The notes beneath the pieces are model-generated. The model did not search any database, was not told the DNA's origin, and saw only the letters and a program-made list of their open reading frames with translations. Below are positions 40,220 through 48,118 of a DNA stretch of 64,000 nt, one piece after another. The position numbers and the translations under genes are program-made. The DNA is taken from assembly GCA_902363735.1 (NCBI GenBank), contig CABJBA010000002.1:124001-188000 (forward strand), written 5' to 3'. The stretch's first letter is position 1; each line of letters opens with the position of its first letter. Source of the stretch: Clostridiaceae bacterium (GTDB lineage Bacteria; Bacillota; Clostridia; Lachnospirales; Lachnospiraceae).

Positions 40220-42838
40220 TTATTTTACGGGCTTTGGTTTGCGATAGAAGGTGTTGTCTAAAGGAAGTTTGTAACGGAATTCACCGTCCTTCTTATAATA
40301 AGCATTCTGCAAAGCGGGTGCTCCCATGACGCATACGATCTCGCCCACACCCTTTGCGCCAAATGCAACTTCAGATGGATTTTTTTCAATAAAACGGACA
40401 TCAACCGGAGGCATCTGAGGTGCTTTAAAGAGACCTAAGTTGCCCAGCTTGGCCTGAGGAATTCCGTTCTTTAATGGGAAATCTTCTGTCAGTCCATAGC
40501 CAAGACCCATGGCTACGCCGCCTTCTACCTGTCCTTCTGCTGCAAGTGGGTTAATGGCTTTTCCCACGTCGTGTGCTGCGATAACATTTATAACCTTGCC
40601 ATCCTTGTCAAGAACAAAAAGCTGTGTCGCATAACCGTAAGCAATATGGCTTACAGGGTTTGGCTTGTCGCTTCCGATGGGATCGGTTTTGTAATCAAAT
40701 TCACCGTAGTATTCCCTGTCTTCCAGATCGGCTAAGGAGTATCCGGCATCCAAATCCTCTTTCAGCTTCATGGAAGCGATGTGGATCGCTTCTCCCGTAA
40801 ATACGGTTTGACGGGAGGCGGTGGTAGTTCCGGAATCAGGGGTGTATTTTGTATCAGGATGTCCTATCTCTACCTGTTCAGGGCTAAGTCCAGTAGTTTC
40901 GCAAACCACCTGTAAGGTTACGGTCTGAAGTCCCTGTCCAATAGGAGCGGCAGAAGAACCGGTATAAACCTTTCCGTCCCTGATTCTCAATATACAACGA
41001 CCCACATCTGCAAGGCCTACGCCGATACCTGCGTTCTTCATAGCGGATGCAATACCTACGTAAAACTCTGGATCTGCCTCATATTTTTCAAAATCTTCTT
41101 TTACTGCTTCCAGAGTTTCTACCATAGCAGTTCCCTGGTCAGCAATCTGTCCGTTGGGCAGGGATTGTCCAGGTCTTATGGCATTGCGGTAACGCATCTC
41201 CCAACCGGATATTCCCACCTTTTCAGCCAGTTCATTAATAAGACATTCTGTAGACATACAGGACTGGGTCACGCCGAATCCTCTAAATGCTCCTGCAGGA
41301 GGATTATTCGTGTAGTAAGCATCTCCTTCAATGTCCACATTTTGGTAATTATAAGGTCCTCCTGCATGGGTACATGCTCTCTGCAGTACTGGACCTCCTA
41401 AAGAAGCGTAAGATCCTGTATCAGAAATAAGTCTTGCCTGTAATCCCTGGATGATACCGTTTTCATCGCATCCCATCTTACAGTAGATTTCCATGGCATG
41501 ACGCTTTGGATGGTAGTTAATACTTTCCTGCCGTGAAAAAGATACCTTTACAGGTCTTTGGATCAAGTAAGCGCAGAGAGCCGCCTGATGCTGAACACTC
41601 ATATCTTCCTTGCCGCCGAAGCCGCCGCCTACATAAGCACTTTGGATTCTTACTTTTTCCAAGGGAAGACCCAGGTATGCGCTTAATTCGTGATGTTCGT
41701 CATATATTCCCTGGGCTCCGGTAATAACTTTGATTCCATCGCCGTCAGGAATGCCCACTGCCGTTTCCGGTTCCATGAAAGCGTGCTCAGTGGGAGGAAC
41801 ATAGAAAGTACCTTCCACTATATATTTAGAGTCTGCAATTGCCTTTTCAGCATCGCCTCTCTTTACCTCTTCATGAGTGAGACGGTTGTTTTCCGGAATC
41901 CGGAATTTACCAAACTGCATAAAACCTTCTCCGTGAACCTGATGAGCTCCGGGGACCATGGCTTCTCTGGGAGAACGGATTGGCTCTAATTCTTCGTAAT
42001 CCACTTCTACAGCTTTTGCTGCTGCAACAGCCTGTTCCTGGGTTTCAGCCACTACCATGGCAAGGGTATCACCGCAGCATTTTGTCTCTTCGCCTACGGC
42101 AATCATGCCCGGCCAGTCATGAGCCAGATGCCCCAGGTATCTGCTTCCGGGAATGTCCTGTGCAGTGTAAATAGCTATAACTCCCGGCATAGCAAGGGCC
42201 TTGCTGGTATCAATTCCGTTGATTTTTGCCCGGGCGCATTTGGTAAATACGTTTTTTCCGTAAAGCATGCCTTCCAGCTTATAGTCATCTGCATATTTTG
42301 CGGTACCGAGAGTTTTCGTTTCTGCATCTACACGGCATGTCCGTTCTCCGACCTTGCCGGTCTGCTTCAGTTCCGGAACTTCAAGGTTTTCATTGAACAT
42401 CTTTGCAGCCAGCAAAATGCCGTCTTCTATTTTAGTATAGCCGGTACAGCGGCAGATATTGGTACGGATAGCCTGTTTTACATCTTCTCTGGTGGGAGAA
42501 GGATTCTGGTCAATTAAACACTTGCCGCTGATTACCATACCTGGAATACAAAAGCCGCACTGAACTGCCCCAGCGGCAGCAAAGGCGTAGACAAAGACAT
42601 CCCGTTCTCTCTGAGTAAATCCTTCTATGGTCTGAACCTTTTTGCCCTCCAGTTTTGATAACTTCTGAATACAGGCGCGGACTGTCTTTCCATCTACGAT
42701 TACCGTACATGTTCCGCAGGCTCCTTCCTTACATCCATTTTTAACGGATGTGATCCCCAGCCTGTTTCTGAGAAAATCCATCAATACCAGATCTTCTTCT
42801 GACTGATAATCCTTACCGTTGACATTTACTACAAACAT
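40220..42838 (-). CDS. Xanthine dehydrogenase-type molybdenum hydroxylase, iron-sulfur and molybdopterin parts fused
   Basis: The 872-residue enzyme joins an N-terminal two-cluster [2Fe-2S] domain (about 1-155: NGCKEGACGTC, QCGFCIPGM, NICRCTGY) to the molybdopterin-binding catalytic part (about 170-870: AKYADDY, GGFGGKEDMS, GAFRGFGVTQ, AAHDVGKAINP and GAKGVGEI with the active-site Glu). There is no FAD domain in the chain and no FAD-subunit gene beside it. This one-chain layout fits the selenium-dependent xanthine dehydrogenase/purine hydroxylase group of Clostridia; the selenium is a labile ligand, not selenocysteine, so sequence cannot prove it. I chose the start at 42838 (MFVVNVNGK) over 42862, with AGAGAGGT before it. 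The substrate may be xanthine, another purine or nicotinate-like. Confidence 0.88.
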   Translation of the reverse strand: MFVVNVNGKDYQSEEDLVLMDFLRNRLGITSVKNGCKEGACGTCTVIVDGKTVRACIQKLSKLEGKKVQTIEGFTQRERDVFVYAFAAAGAVQCGFCIPGMVISGKCLIDQNPSPTREDVKQAIRTNICRCTGYTKIEDGILLAAKMFNENLEVPELKQTGKVGERTCRVDAETKTLGTAKYADDYKLEGMLYGKNVFTKCARAKINGIDTSKALAMPGVIAIYTAQDIPGSRYLGHLAHDWPGMIAVGEETKCCGDTLAMVVAETQEQAVAAAKAVEVDYEELEPIRSPREAMVPGAHQVHGEGFMQFGKFRIPENNRLTHEEVKRGDAEKAIADSKYIVEGTFYVPPTEHAFMEPETAVGIPDGDGIKVITGAQGIYDEHHELSAYLGLPLEKVRIQSAYVGGGFGGKEDMSVQHQAALCAYLIQRPVKVSFSRQESINYHPKRHAMEIYCKMGCDENGIIQGLQARLISDTGSYASLGGPVLQRACTHAGGPYNYQNVDIEGDAYYTNNPPAGAFRGFGVTQSCMSTECLINELAEKVGISGWEMRYRNAIRPGQSLPNGQIADQGTAMVETLEAVKEDFEKYEADPEFYVGIASAMKNAGIGVGLADVGRCILRIRDGKVYTGSSAAPIGQGLQTVTLQVVCETTGLSPEQVEIGHPDTKYTPDSGTTTASRQTVFTGEAIHIASMKLKEDLDAGYSLADLEDREYYGEFDYKTDPIGSDKPNPVSHIAYGYATQLFVLDKDGKVINVIAAHDVGKAINPLAAEGQVEGGVAMGLGYGLTEDFPLKNGIPQAKLGNLGLFKAPQMPPVDVRFIEKNPSEVAFGAKGVGEIVCVMGAPALQNAYYKKDGEFRYKLPLDNTFYRKPKPVK

Positions 42839-42860
42839 GATGATACCTCTCTCTCTTAAC

Positions 42861-42890
42861 ATTATATAATCCGCACATTGTTTTTAACAA
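42861..42890 (-). promoter_or_regulatory. Candidate promoter of the molybdenum hydroxylase gene
   Basis: On the minus strand: TTGTTA, 18 bases, TATAAT, giving a short leader of about 15 bases. Confidence 0.5.
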
Positions 42891-43096
42891 TATCACTTTG
42901 TCTAATTTTGTTAGAAATGGTGTATGCCTCTCTTGATTCCCATACATTTTAACATATAAATGGGACAAAAACAATTCATATTGCCCGAAAATATAAAAAA
43001 TTTTTAGGTTTCCACAAAAATAATTAGGAAAAGATAGGATTGATTGCCGTTCGTGATGAAAATATTATATATAATGGACGGAAAATACAAAAAATA

Positions 43097-43124
43097 TTGC
43101 AAAATCCATCTGATCAGCTATAAT
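43097..43124 (+). promoter_or_regulatory. Candidate promoter of the ArsC-like/TudS/HD gene group
   Basis: TTGCAA, 16 bases, TATAAT, 62 bases before the start codon at 43187. Confidence 0.55.
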
Positions 43125-43186
43125 TAAAAAAATAAAGTGCGCCCAGAGGATTTTCCGGGCATCTACATGAAAGAGGTTTTTTGATC

Positions 43187-43528
43187 ATGAATATTCAGAT
43201 ATTTGGAACCAGGAAATGTGCTGACACCAGAAAGGCAGAACGGTATTTTAAGGAACGCAATGTAAAATATCAGCTTATTGATATGAAGGAAAAGGGTATG
43301 AGCAAGGGGGAGTACAACAGCGTAAAGCAGGCTGCAGGAGGCATTGATGCTATGCTGAATGAAGCGTGCAGGGATAAGGAGGCCCTGGCTTTGATTAAAT
43401 ATATTGCTGAAGAAGATAAGGATGAAAAAATTCTGGAAAATCAAGAGGTATTAAAAACACCCATTGTAAGGAACGGAAAACAGGCCACTGTAGGATATCA
43501 GCCGGATATCTGGAAAACCTGGAGTTAA
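43187..43528 (+). CDS. ArsC/Spx-family thioredoxin-fold protein
   Basis: The 113-residue protein has the ArsC-like fold start NIQIFGTRKCADTRKAERYF, with a single redox Cys (C-A-D-T, so not the CxxC of Spx), an extended helical middle and LKTPIVRNGKQATVGYQPDIW at the end, where TPIVR is the family cis-Pro motif. ATG 43187 is chosen over TTG 43181 because of the distance to AGAGG. Members reduce arsenate or act as glutaredoxin-like proteins; many small clostridial ones have no known role. The Arg set that binds arsenate in true ArsC is not evident, so arsenate reduction is doubtful. It is 17 bases before the next gene. Confidence 0.8.
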   Translation: MNIQIFGTRKCADTRKAERYFKERNVKYQLIDMKEKGMSKGEYNSVKQAAGGIDAMLNEACRDKEALALIKYIAEEDKDEKILENQEVLKTPIVRNGKQATVGYQPDIWKTWS

Positions 43529-43545
43529 AAGGAAGGGGAGGGAAT

Positions 43546-44013
43546 ATGGAGAAAAAAAGGGAAAACGTTCTGATAAGTGCCTGCTTGCTGGGAGTAAACT
43601 GCCGTTATGACGGGGGAAATGGATTTCATGATGGTTTGATGGGGATTATGGAAAAGTATAATCTGATTCCGGTCTGTCCGGAACAGCTTGGAGGTCTGGA
43701 AACGCCAAGAGAGCCAGCCGAACAGATATCCTCTGATGCAGGAATATATTCCGGGCCGGGCCGGGTGGTAACCTGTTCGGGGAAGGACGTGACAGACAGC
43801 TTTATAAAGGGAGCGGAAGAAACTTTAAAGCTGGCTGTACTTTATGGCTGCCAAAGAGCCATTTTAAAGGAAAGAAGTCCTTCCTGCGGCTATGGAATTG
43901 TTTATGACGGGACCTTTTCCGGGACGAAGATTCCGGGAAAGGGTGTGACTGCCAGGCTTTTATCAGAAAAAGGAATCCTTGTGTATGGGGAAAGCCGCAT
44001 AGGGGATTTTTAA
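43546..44013 (+). CDS. DUF523 protein, TudS-like
   Basis: The 155-residue protein is a DUF523 member. Family signatures are ISACLLGVNCRYDG (C13, C19), IPVCPEQLGGL (C44), ISSDAG and LKERSPSCGYG (C114), and the C-terminal GKGVTARLL. DUF523 proteins of the TudS type hold a [4Fe-4S] cluster on three cysteines and remove sulfur from thiouracil-like compounds; C13, C44 and C114 are the likely ligands here. Other DUF523 members are unproven, so the activity is family-level inference. AAGGGGAGGG precedes the ATG. It lies 17 bases after the ArsC-like gene and 30 before the HD-domain gene, so the three probably form an operon. Confidence 0.8.
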   Translation: MEKKRENVLISACLLGVNCRYDGGNGFHDGLMGIMEKYNLIPVCPEQLGGLETPREPAEQISSDAGIYSGPGRVVTCSGKDVTDSFIKGAEETLKLAVLYGCQRAILKERSPSCGYGIVYDGTFSGTKIPGKGVTARLLSEKGILVYGESRIGDF

Positions 44014-44043
44014 GATAATCACATAAAAGGAGAGATAAAATCG

Positions 44044-44646
44044 ATGAAAACTTCAGTTACAAGACAGCAGGCGCTTGATCTGCTTATGAAATATAATAAG
44101 GAAACGTTCCATCTGCTTCATGGACTGACGGTGGAGGGAGTTATGAACTGGTTTGCCGGGGAGACTGGTTATGGAGAGGAAAAAGAATTCTGGGCAATGG
44201 CCGGACTTCTTCACGATGTGGATTTTGAACAGTTTCCTGAAGAGCACTGCCAGAAAGCTCCTGAGCTGCTTTCTGAAATCAGAGCAGAGGAGGCACTGAT
44301 ACACGCCATATGCAGCCATGGGTACGGGATATGCTCTGAGGTAAAGCCCGAGCATGAAATGGAAAAGATTATGTTTGCGGCAGACGAACTCACCGGGCTT
44401 ATCGGAGCGGCTGTCCGGATGCGTCCGTCTAAAAGCGTTATGGATTTAGAGGTTTCCAGTTTAAAGAAAAAGTATAAGGATAAGAAATTTGCGGCAGGAT
44501 GTTCCAGGGATGTGATAGCATCAGGGGCTGAAGATCTGGGCTGGTCCCTGGAGGAGCTGTTTGAAAAGACCATTCTGGCCATGCGTTCCTGCGAAGAACA
44601 GATTAACCGGGAAATGGAAGAACTGGAGGGAAAACTGAGGACTTAA
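44044..44646 (+). CDS. HD-domain protein (HDIG type hydrolase)
   Basis: The 200-residue protein has an HD-type metal-dependent phosphohydrolase core. H and D appear in MAGLLHDVDFEQFP (about residues 54-67), further helices in ALIHAICSHGYG and the last conserved Asp in MFAADELTGLIGA. The protein resembles the small HD proteins common in Clostridia that are often annotated as hydrolases without a known substrate. Residues 121-135 (VRMRPSKSVMDLEV) and SLKKKYKDKKFAAG are also kept in that subgroup. AAAGGAGAG lies before the ATG. It closes the three-gene group; lysC follows with its own promoter. Confidence 0.8.
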   Translation: MKTSVTRQQALDLLMKYNKETFHLLHGLTVEGVMNWFAGETGYGEEKEFWAMAGLLHDVDFEQFPEEHCQKAPELLSEIRAEEALIHAICSHGYGICSEVKPEHEMEKIMFAADELTGLIGAAVRMRPSKSVMDLEVSSLKKKYKDKKFAAGCSRDVIASGAEDLGWSLEELFEKTILAMRSCEEQINREMEELEGKLRT

Positions 44647-44701
44647 GGTGTGCAATATTATGCGTAATAATGGAAAAATATTCATAATCAGCGAAAAATA
44701 C

Positions 44702-44730
44702 TTGACAGTTTGGGTCAATTAAGATATTAT
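44702..44730 (+). promoter_or_regulatory. Strong sigma-A promoter of the aspartate kinase gene
   Basis: TTGACA, 17 bases, TATTAT, about 50 bases before the start at 44781. Confidence 0.8.
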
Positions 44731-44780
44731 TTCGGCATAAAACGACAGGGTATCCACCTGCATTAGAGGAGAAAGAATCT

Positions 44781-46100
44781 ATGAAAAAGGTTGTGAAATT
44801 TGGAGGAAGCTCTTTAGCCAGTGCAAAACAATTTAAAAAAGTAGGAGATATTATCCGCTCGGATAAATCCAGAAGATTTGTAGTTCCTTCTGCACCAGGC
44901 AAACGAAATGACAAGGATGAGAAAGTTACGGATCTGCTATACCAATGCTATGATGCGGCTTCAGAAGGAAAAAGCTATAAAAAAATTCTGGAAAAAATAC
45001 AGGAGCGTTATACGGAAATTATTGACGGACTTGGCTTGAATTTAAATATGGATCATGAATTTGCTGCCATTGAAGAGAACTTTTTAAACAAGGCAGGGCG
45101 TGACTATGCGGCTTCAAGGGGAGAATATTTAAACGGTATTGTTATGGCGGAATATTTAGGCTATGAATTTATTGATGCGGCTGAGGTGATATTCTTTGAT
45201 GAAGAAGGCTGTTTTGAAACAGAACTTACAAACAAGGAGCTTGGAGAGCGTCTGTCCCATGTGGAAAAGGCAGTTATCCCTGGTTTTTACGGCTCAAAAC
45301 ATGACGGCACTATTAAGACCTTTTCAAGAGGCGGTTCCGATGTGACGGGTTCTATTGTGGCAAAAGCTATTCATGCAGATATGTATGAAAACTGGACTGA
45401 CGTTTCCGGTTTTTTGGTTTCAGATCCAAGAATTATAAAAAATCCGGAAGTAATAGAAATCATTACATACAGGGAATTAAGGGAGCTTGCCTATATGGGA
45501 GCCAGCGTTCTTCATGAGGATGCAATTTTCCCGGTCAGAAAAGAAGGAATTCCAATAAACATCCGCAATACCAACAAACCGGAGGACAAGGGAACCCTGA
45601 TTGTGGAAAGCACCTGCCGCAAGCCCCGTTACACCATTACGGGTATAGCAGGAAAGAAAGGTTTTTGTTCTATTAACATTGAAAAAGCCATGATGAATGC
45701 TGAGGTGGGCTTTGGGAGAAAGGTACTGGAAGTATTTGAAAAGTACGGCATTTCCTTTGAGCATATTCCGTCGGGAATTGATACCATGACCGTATTTGTC
45801 CACCAGTCTGAATTTGAAGAATTTGAACAGTCTGTTATTGCGGGAATTCACAGAGCAGTGGAACCTGATTTTGTGGAAATGGAATCAGACCTTGCCCTGA
45901 TCGCTGTGGTAGGCCGGGGAATGAAAGCTACCAGAGGGACTGCTGGAAGGATATTCTCCGCTTTGGCTCATTCCAGAGTCAATGTGAAAATGATTGACCA
46001 GGGATCCAGTGAGTTAAATATAATCATCGGCGTAAAAAATTCGGATTTTGAAGAAGCCATAAAGGCTATTTATGATATATTTATTGCAACTGAAGTTTAA
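44781..46100 (+). CDS. lysC: Aspartate kinase
   Basis: The 439-residue enzyme phosphorylates aspartate, the first step to lysine, threonine and methionine. The kinase domain starts with VVKFGGSSLASAKQF (family KFGGSS), contains TFSRGGSDVTGSIVA (substrate and ATP contact) and WTDVSGFLVSDPRI. The C-terminal part (about 305-439) has two ACT-type regulatory segments (ITGIAGKKGFCSINIEKAMM; LALIAVVGRGMKATRGTAG) that bind lysine or threonine. It is monocistronic with its own promoter and terminator. The 130-base leader is too short and shows no sign of a lysine riboswitch. Confidence 0.93.
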   Translation: MKKVVKFGGSSLASAKQFKKVGDIIRSDKSRRFVVPSAPGKRNDKDEKVTDLLYQCYDAASEGKSYKKILEKIQERYTEIIDGLGLNLNMDHEFAAIEENFLNKAGRDYAASRGEYLNGIVMAEYLGYEFIDAAEVIFFDEEGCFETELTNKELGERLSHVEKAVIPGFYGSKHDGTIKTFSRGGSDVTGSIVAKAIHADMYENWTDVSGFLVSDPRIIKNPEVIEIITYRELRELAYMGASVLHEDAIFPVRKEGIPINIRNTNKPEDKGTLIVESTCRKPRYTITGIAGKKGFCSINIEKAMMNAEVGFGRKVLEVFEKYGISFEHIPSGIDTMTVFVHQSEFEEFEQSVIAGIHRAVEPDFVEMESDLALIAVVGRGMKATRGTAGRIFSALAHSRVNVKMIDQGSSELNIIIGVKNSDFEEAIKAIYDIFIATEV

Positions 46101-46105
46101 AAAAA

Positions 46106-46147
46106 GAAAAAGGTGCTGTCCGGATGTATGGGGCAGCATCTTTTTTG
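46106..46147 (+). terminator. Rho-independent terminator after the aspartate kinase gene
   Basis: AAAAAGGTGCTGTCC and GGGCAGCATCTTTTTT form a stem with a T-run. Confidence 0.85.
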
Positions 46148-46227
46148 TGAAAAAAATAAGGGGATGTCCGCTTTTGAAGATACCGCCTGCTCTTATTTTA
46201 AGATTTATGGGAATTTAGAAGAACTAA

Positions 46228-46256
46228 TTGACATTTGGCAGACTGGAATATAATAT
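46228..46256 (+). promoter_or_regulatory. Strong sigma-A promoter of the GH3/sulfatase genes
   Basis: TTGACA, 17 bases, TAATAT (overlapping TATAAT), about 50 bases before the GH3 start. Confidence 0.75.
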
Positions 46257-46305
46257 ATAATTAATTAAAGTAATTAATGAAATGAAGAAAGGAAAGGACA
46301 TACAT

Positions 46306-48027
46306 ATGGTTAATATGAAAGCAAATCCTTTTTATCTGGATGAAGAAGGTGTCCGCTGGGTAGAGGATACAGTAAATTCCATGAATCTGCATGAAAAAAT
46401 ATGCCAGCTTTTTGCAGATCCTCTCATGGGAAAAAACAGAGAAGAGATGGCTGAGTTTCTCAGACAGTATCCTATTGCAGGAATTCCCTTCCGGGCTGAG
46501 CTGTTTGGCAATGAGGAGGCTCAGGACATTATGGCTGAGCTGCAGGAAAATTCCAGAATTCCCTATCTATATGCGGGAAACTGTGAATCAGGACCAAATG
46601 GTGTTTTAAGGGGAGGAACCCTGGTTGCTTCCGGGGCACAGGTCAGGGCTTTAAGAGATCCTGGAATTGCGTATGAAGTCGGACGTATTACAGGAAAAGA
46701 AACTGCTGCGGTAGGTTATAACTGGACCTTTGGTCCGGTGGGGGATGTTCTGATGAACTGGAGAAACAGTCTGATCAATACAAGGGCATTCGGCAGCGAT
46801 GGGGATTTTGTCAGTCAGTGTGTGGAGGCATATAATAAAGGCTGCATGGAATACGGAGTTATTCCATGCCTGAAGCATTTTCCCGGAGACGGCTGGGAAG
46901 AGAGGGACCAGCATTTGGCGGTGGGAAATAACGGGTTATCCTGTAAGGAGTGGGATGAAACGTTTGGAAAAATTTATCAGACTTCTATTGATAATGGTCT
47001 TCTCAGCATTATGGTGGCTCATTTTACATTGCCGTCTTATCAAAAGAAGTTCAATCCGGATATTGAGGAAAAGGATATGCAGCCAGCCTGCCTTTCTAAG
47101 GAATTGGTGGATGGCCTTCTCCGCAGGAAACTGGGGTTCAATGGTCTGGCGGTGACGGACCAGACAAAGATGATGGGATTTTACGGGATGAGCCGCATGG
47201 AAGCCATTCCATGGACCATAGCCTGCGGATGTGATATAGTACTGGGAATTAACAATATGGAAGAAGATTACGGTGCAATGAAGGAAGGAATCCAGTCAGG
47301 AATTATTACGGAAGAACGGCTGGAGGATGCCTTATACCGGATCCTTGCCTGTAAGGCAGCAGCCGGACTGCATAAGAAAAAAGCCGGAAATGGATTCCGG
47401 CCCGGAAAAGAAGCGTTATCCTGCATTGCATGTGAGGAGCATATTGAAATTGCCAGAAAAGCGGCAGCAAAGGCGGTCACATTGGTAAAAAACACAAAGG
47501 GGCAGCTTCCTATTAAGCCTGATGTTTATAAAAAAATCGGAGTGTTTGTGCTGTCAGGCAATGTGGGACATCAAAAAAGTGTTTATGGTCGGGGAGTTCA
47601 ATCCGGTGGAAGTGAAAAAACCGTTTCTCACGTTCTTGAAGCACTGGTCCGGTACGGATATGAACCGGAGCTGATGGAATCTTCCATGGATAAAGGAAAA
47701 ATTACGGATTTTAAAGCAAGATATGATGCCGTGATGCTATTTGCAGATATCAGCGGCTTTGCGCAGACAAATTCGGTCCGTCTTATGTGGCCTGATCCCA
47801 TGTCCAGCTGTTACCCATGGTACATACACGATGTTCCAACCGTATTTGTCTCTTTTAATTATACCAGCCATCTGATTGATGTTTCCAGAGTGCCAGGTTT
47901 TATTAACGCTTATAACAACCGCCCGGAGACCATTGATGAAACCATCAGGCGCATTGCCGGACTGGCAGAGTTTGAAGGCTGTTATGATGATGATGTATGG
48001 TGCGGAACCTGGGACACCCGATTTTAA
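46306..48027 (+). CDS. Glycoside hydrolase family 3, NagZ-like beta-N-acetylhexosaminidase type
   Basis: The product (573 residues) is a GH3 enzyme of the NagZ branch, shown by KHFPGDGWEERDQHL (about residues 190-204; the Asp-His pair acts as acid/base) and by the nucleophile D285 in GLAVTDQTKMMG. A second domain of about 200 residues follows (KAVTLVKNTKGQLPI, then a mostly alpha/beta part). ATG 46306 has AAAGGAAAGGA before it; an in-frame ATG at 46282 lacks a site. No signal peptide is present, so it works inside the cell. The sulfatase gene 91 bases on and the sulfatase maturase after it suggest imported sulfated amino-sugar fragments as substrate, for example from mucin; this is inference. 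Confidence 0.88.
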   Translation: MVNMKANPFYLDEEGVRWVEDTVNSMNLHEKICQLFADPLMGKNREEMAEFLRQYPIAGIPFRAELFGNEEAQDIMAELQENSRIPYLYAGNCESGPNGVLRGGTLVASGAQVRALRDPGIAYEVGRITGKETAAVGYNWTFGPVGDVLMNWRNSLINTRAFGSDGDFVSQCVEAYNKGCMEYGVIPCLKHFPGDGWEERDQHLAVGNNGLSCKEWDETFGKIYQTSIDNGLLSIMVAHFTLPSYQKKFNPDIEEKDMQPACLSKELVDGLLRRKLGFNGLAVTDQTKMMGFYGMSRMEAIPWTIACGCDIVLGINNMEEDYGAMKEGIQSGIITEERLEDALYRILACKAAAGLHKKKAGNGFRPGKEALSCIACEEHIEIARKAAAKAVTLVKNTKGQLPIKPDVYKKIGVFVLSGNVGHQKSVYGRGVQSGGSEKTVSHVLEALVRYGYEPELMESSMDKGKITDFKARYDAVMLFADISGFAQTNSVRLMWPDPMSSCYPWYIHDVPTVFVSFNYTSHLIDVSRVPGFINAYNNRPETIDETIRRIAGLAEFEGCYDDDVWCGTWDTRF

Positions 48028-48118
48028 GCGGAGCACCGGAGACCTCATATGAGTATTGGAATTTGGATAAGTCACATAACAGATTGTGTTTCAAGAAACG
48101 CCTGAAAGGAGAAATTTT

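Larger units (their letters stand above)
42839..43186. other. Divergent intergenic region between molybdenum hydroxylase and ArsC-like genes
   Basis: This AT-rich stretch of about 350 bases carries a minus-strand promoter close to the hydroxylase start and a plus-strand promoter before the ArsC-like gene. The middle (about 42900-43080) has only AT-rich sequence; I see no gene, RNA or repeat in it. Confidence 0.6.

Noticed and set aside
41690..42517. Several plus-strand frames of about 100-130 codons inside the molybdenum hydroxylase gene
   Set aside because: They overlap each other and the strong minus-strand gene, and show no motifs.
44647..44780. Possible lysine riboswitch before the aspartate kinase gene
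   Set aside because: The leader after the promoter is only about 45 bases long, far too short for the lysine riboswitch fold.
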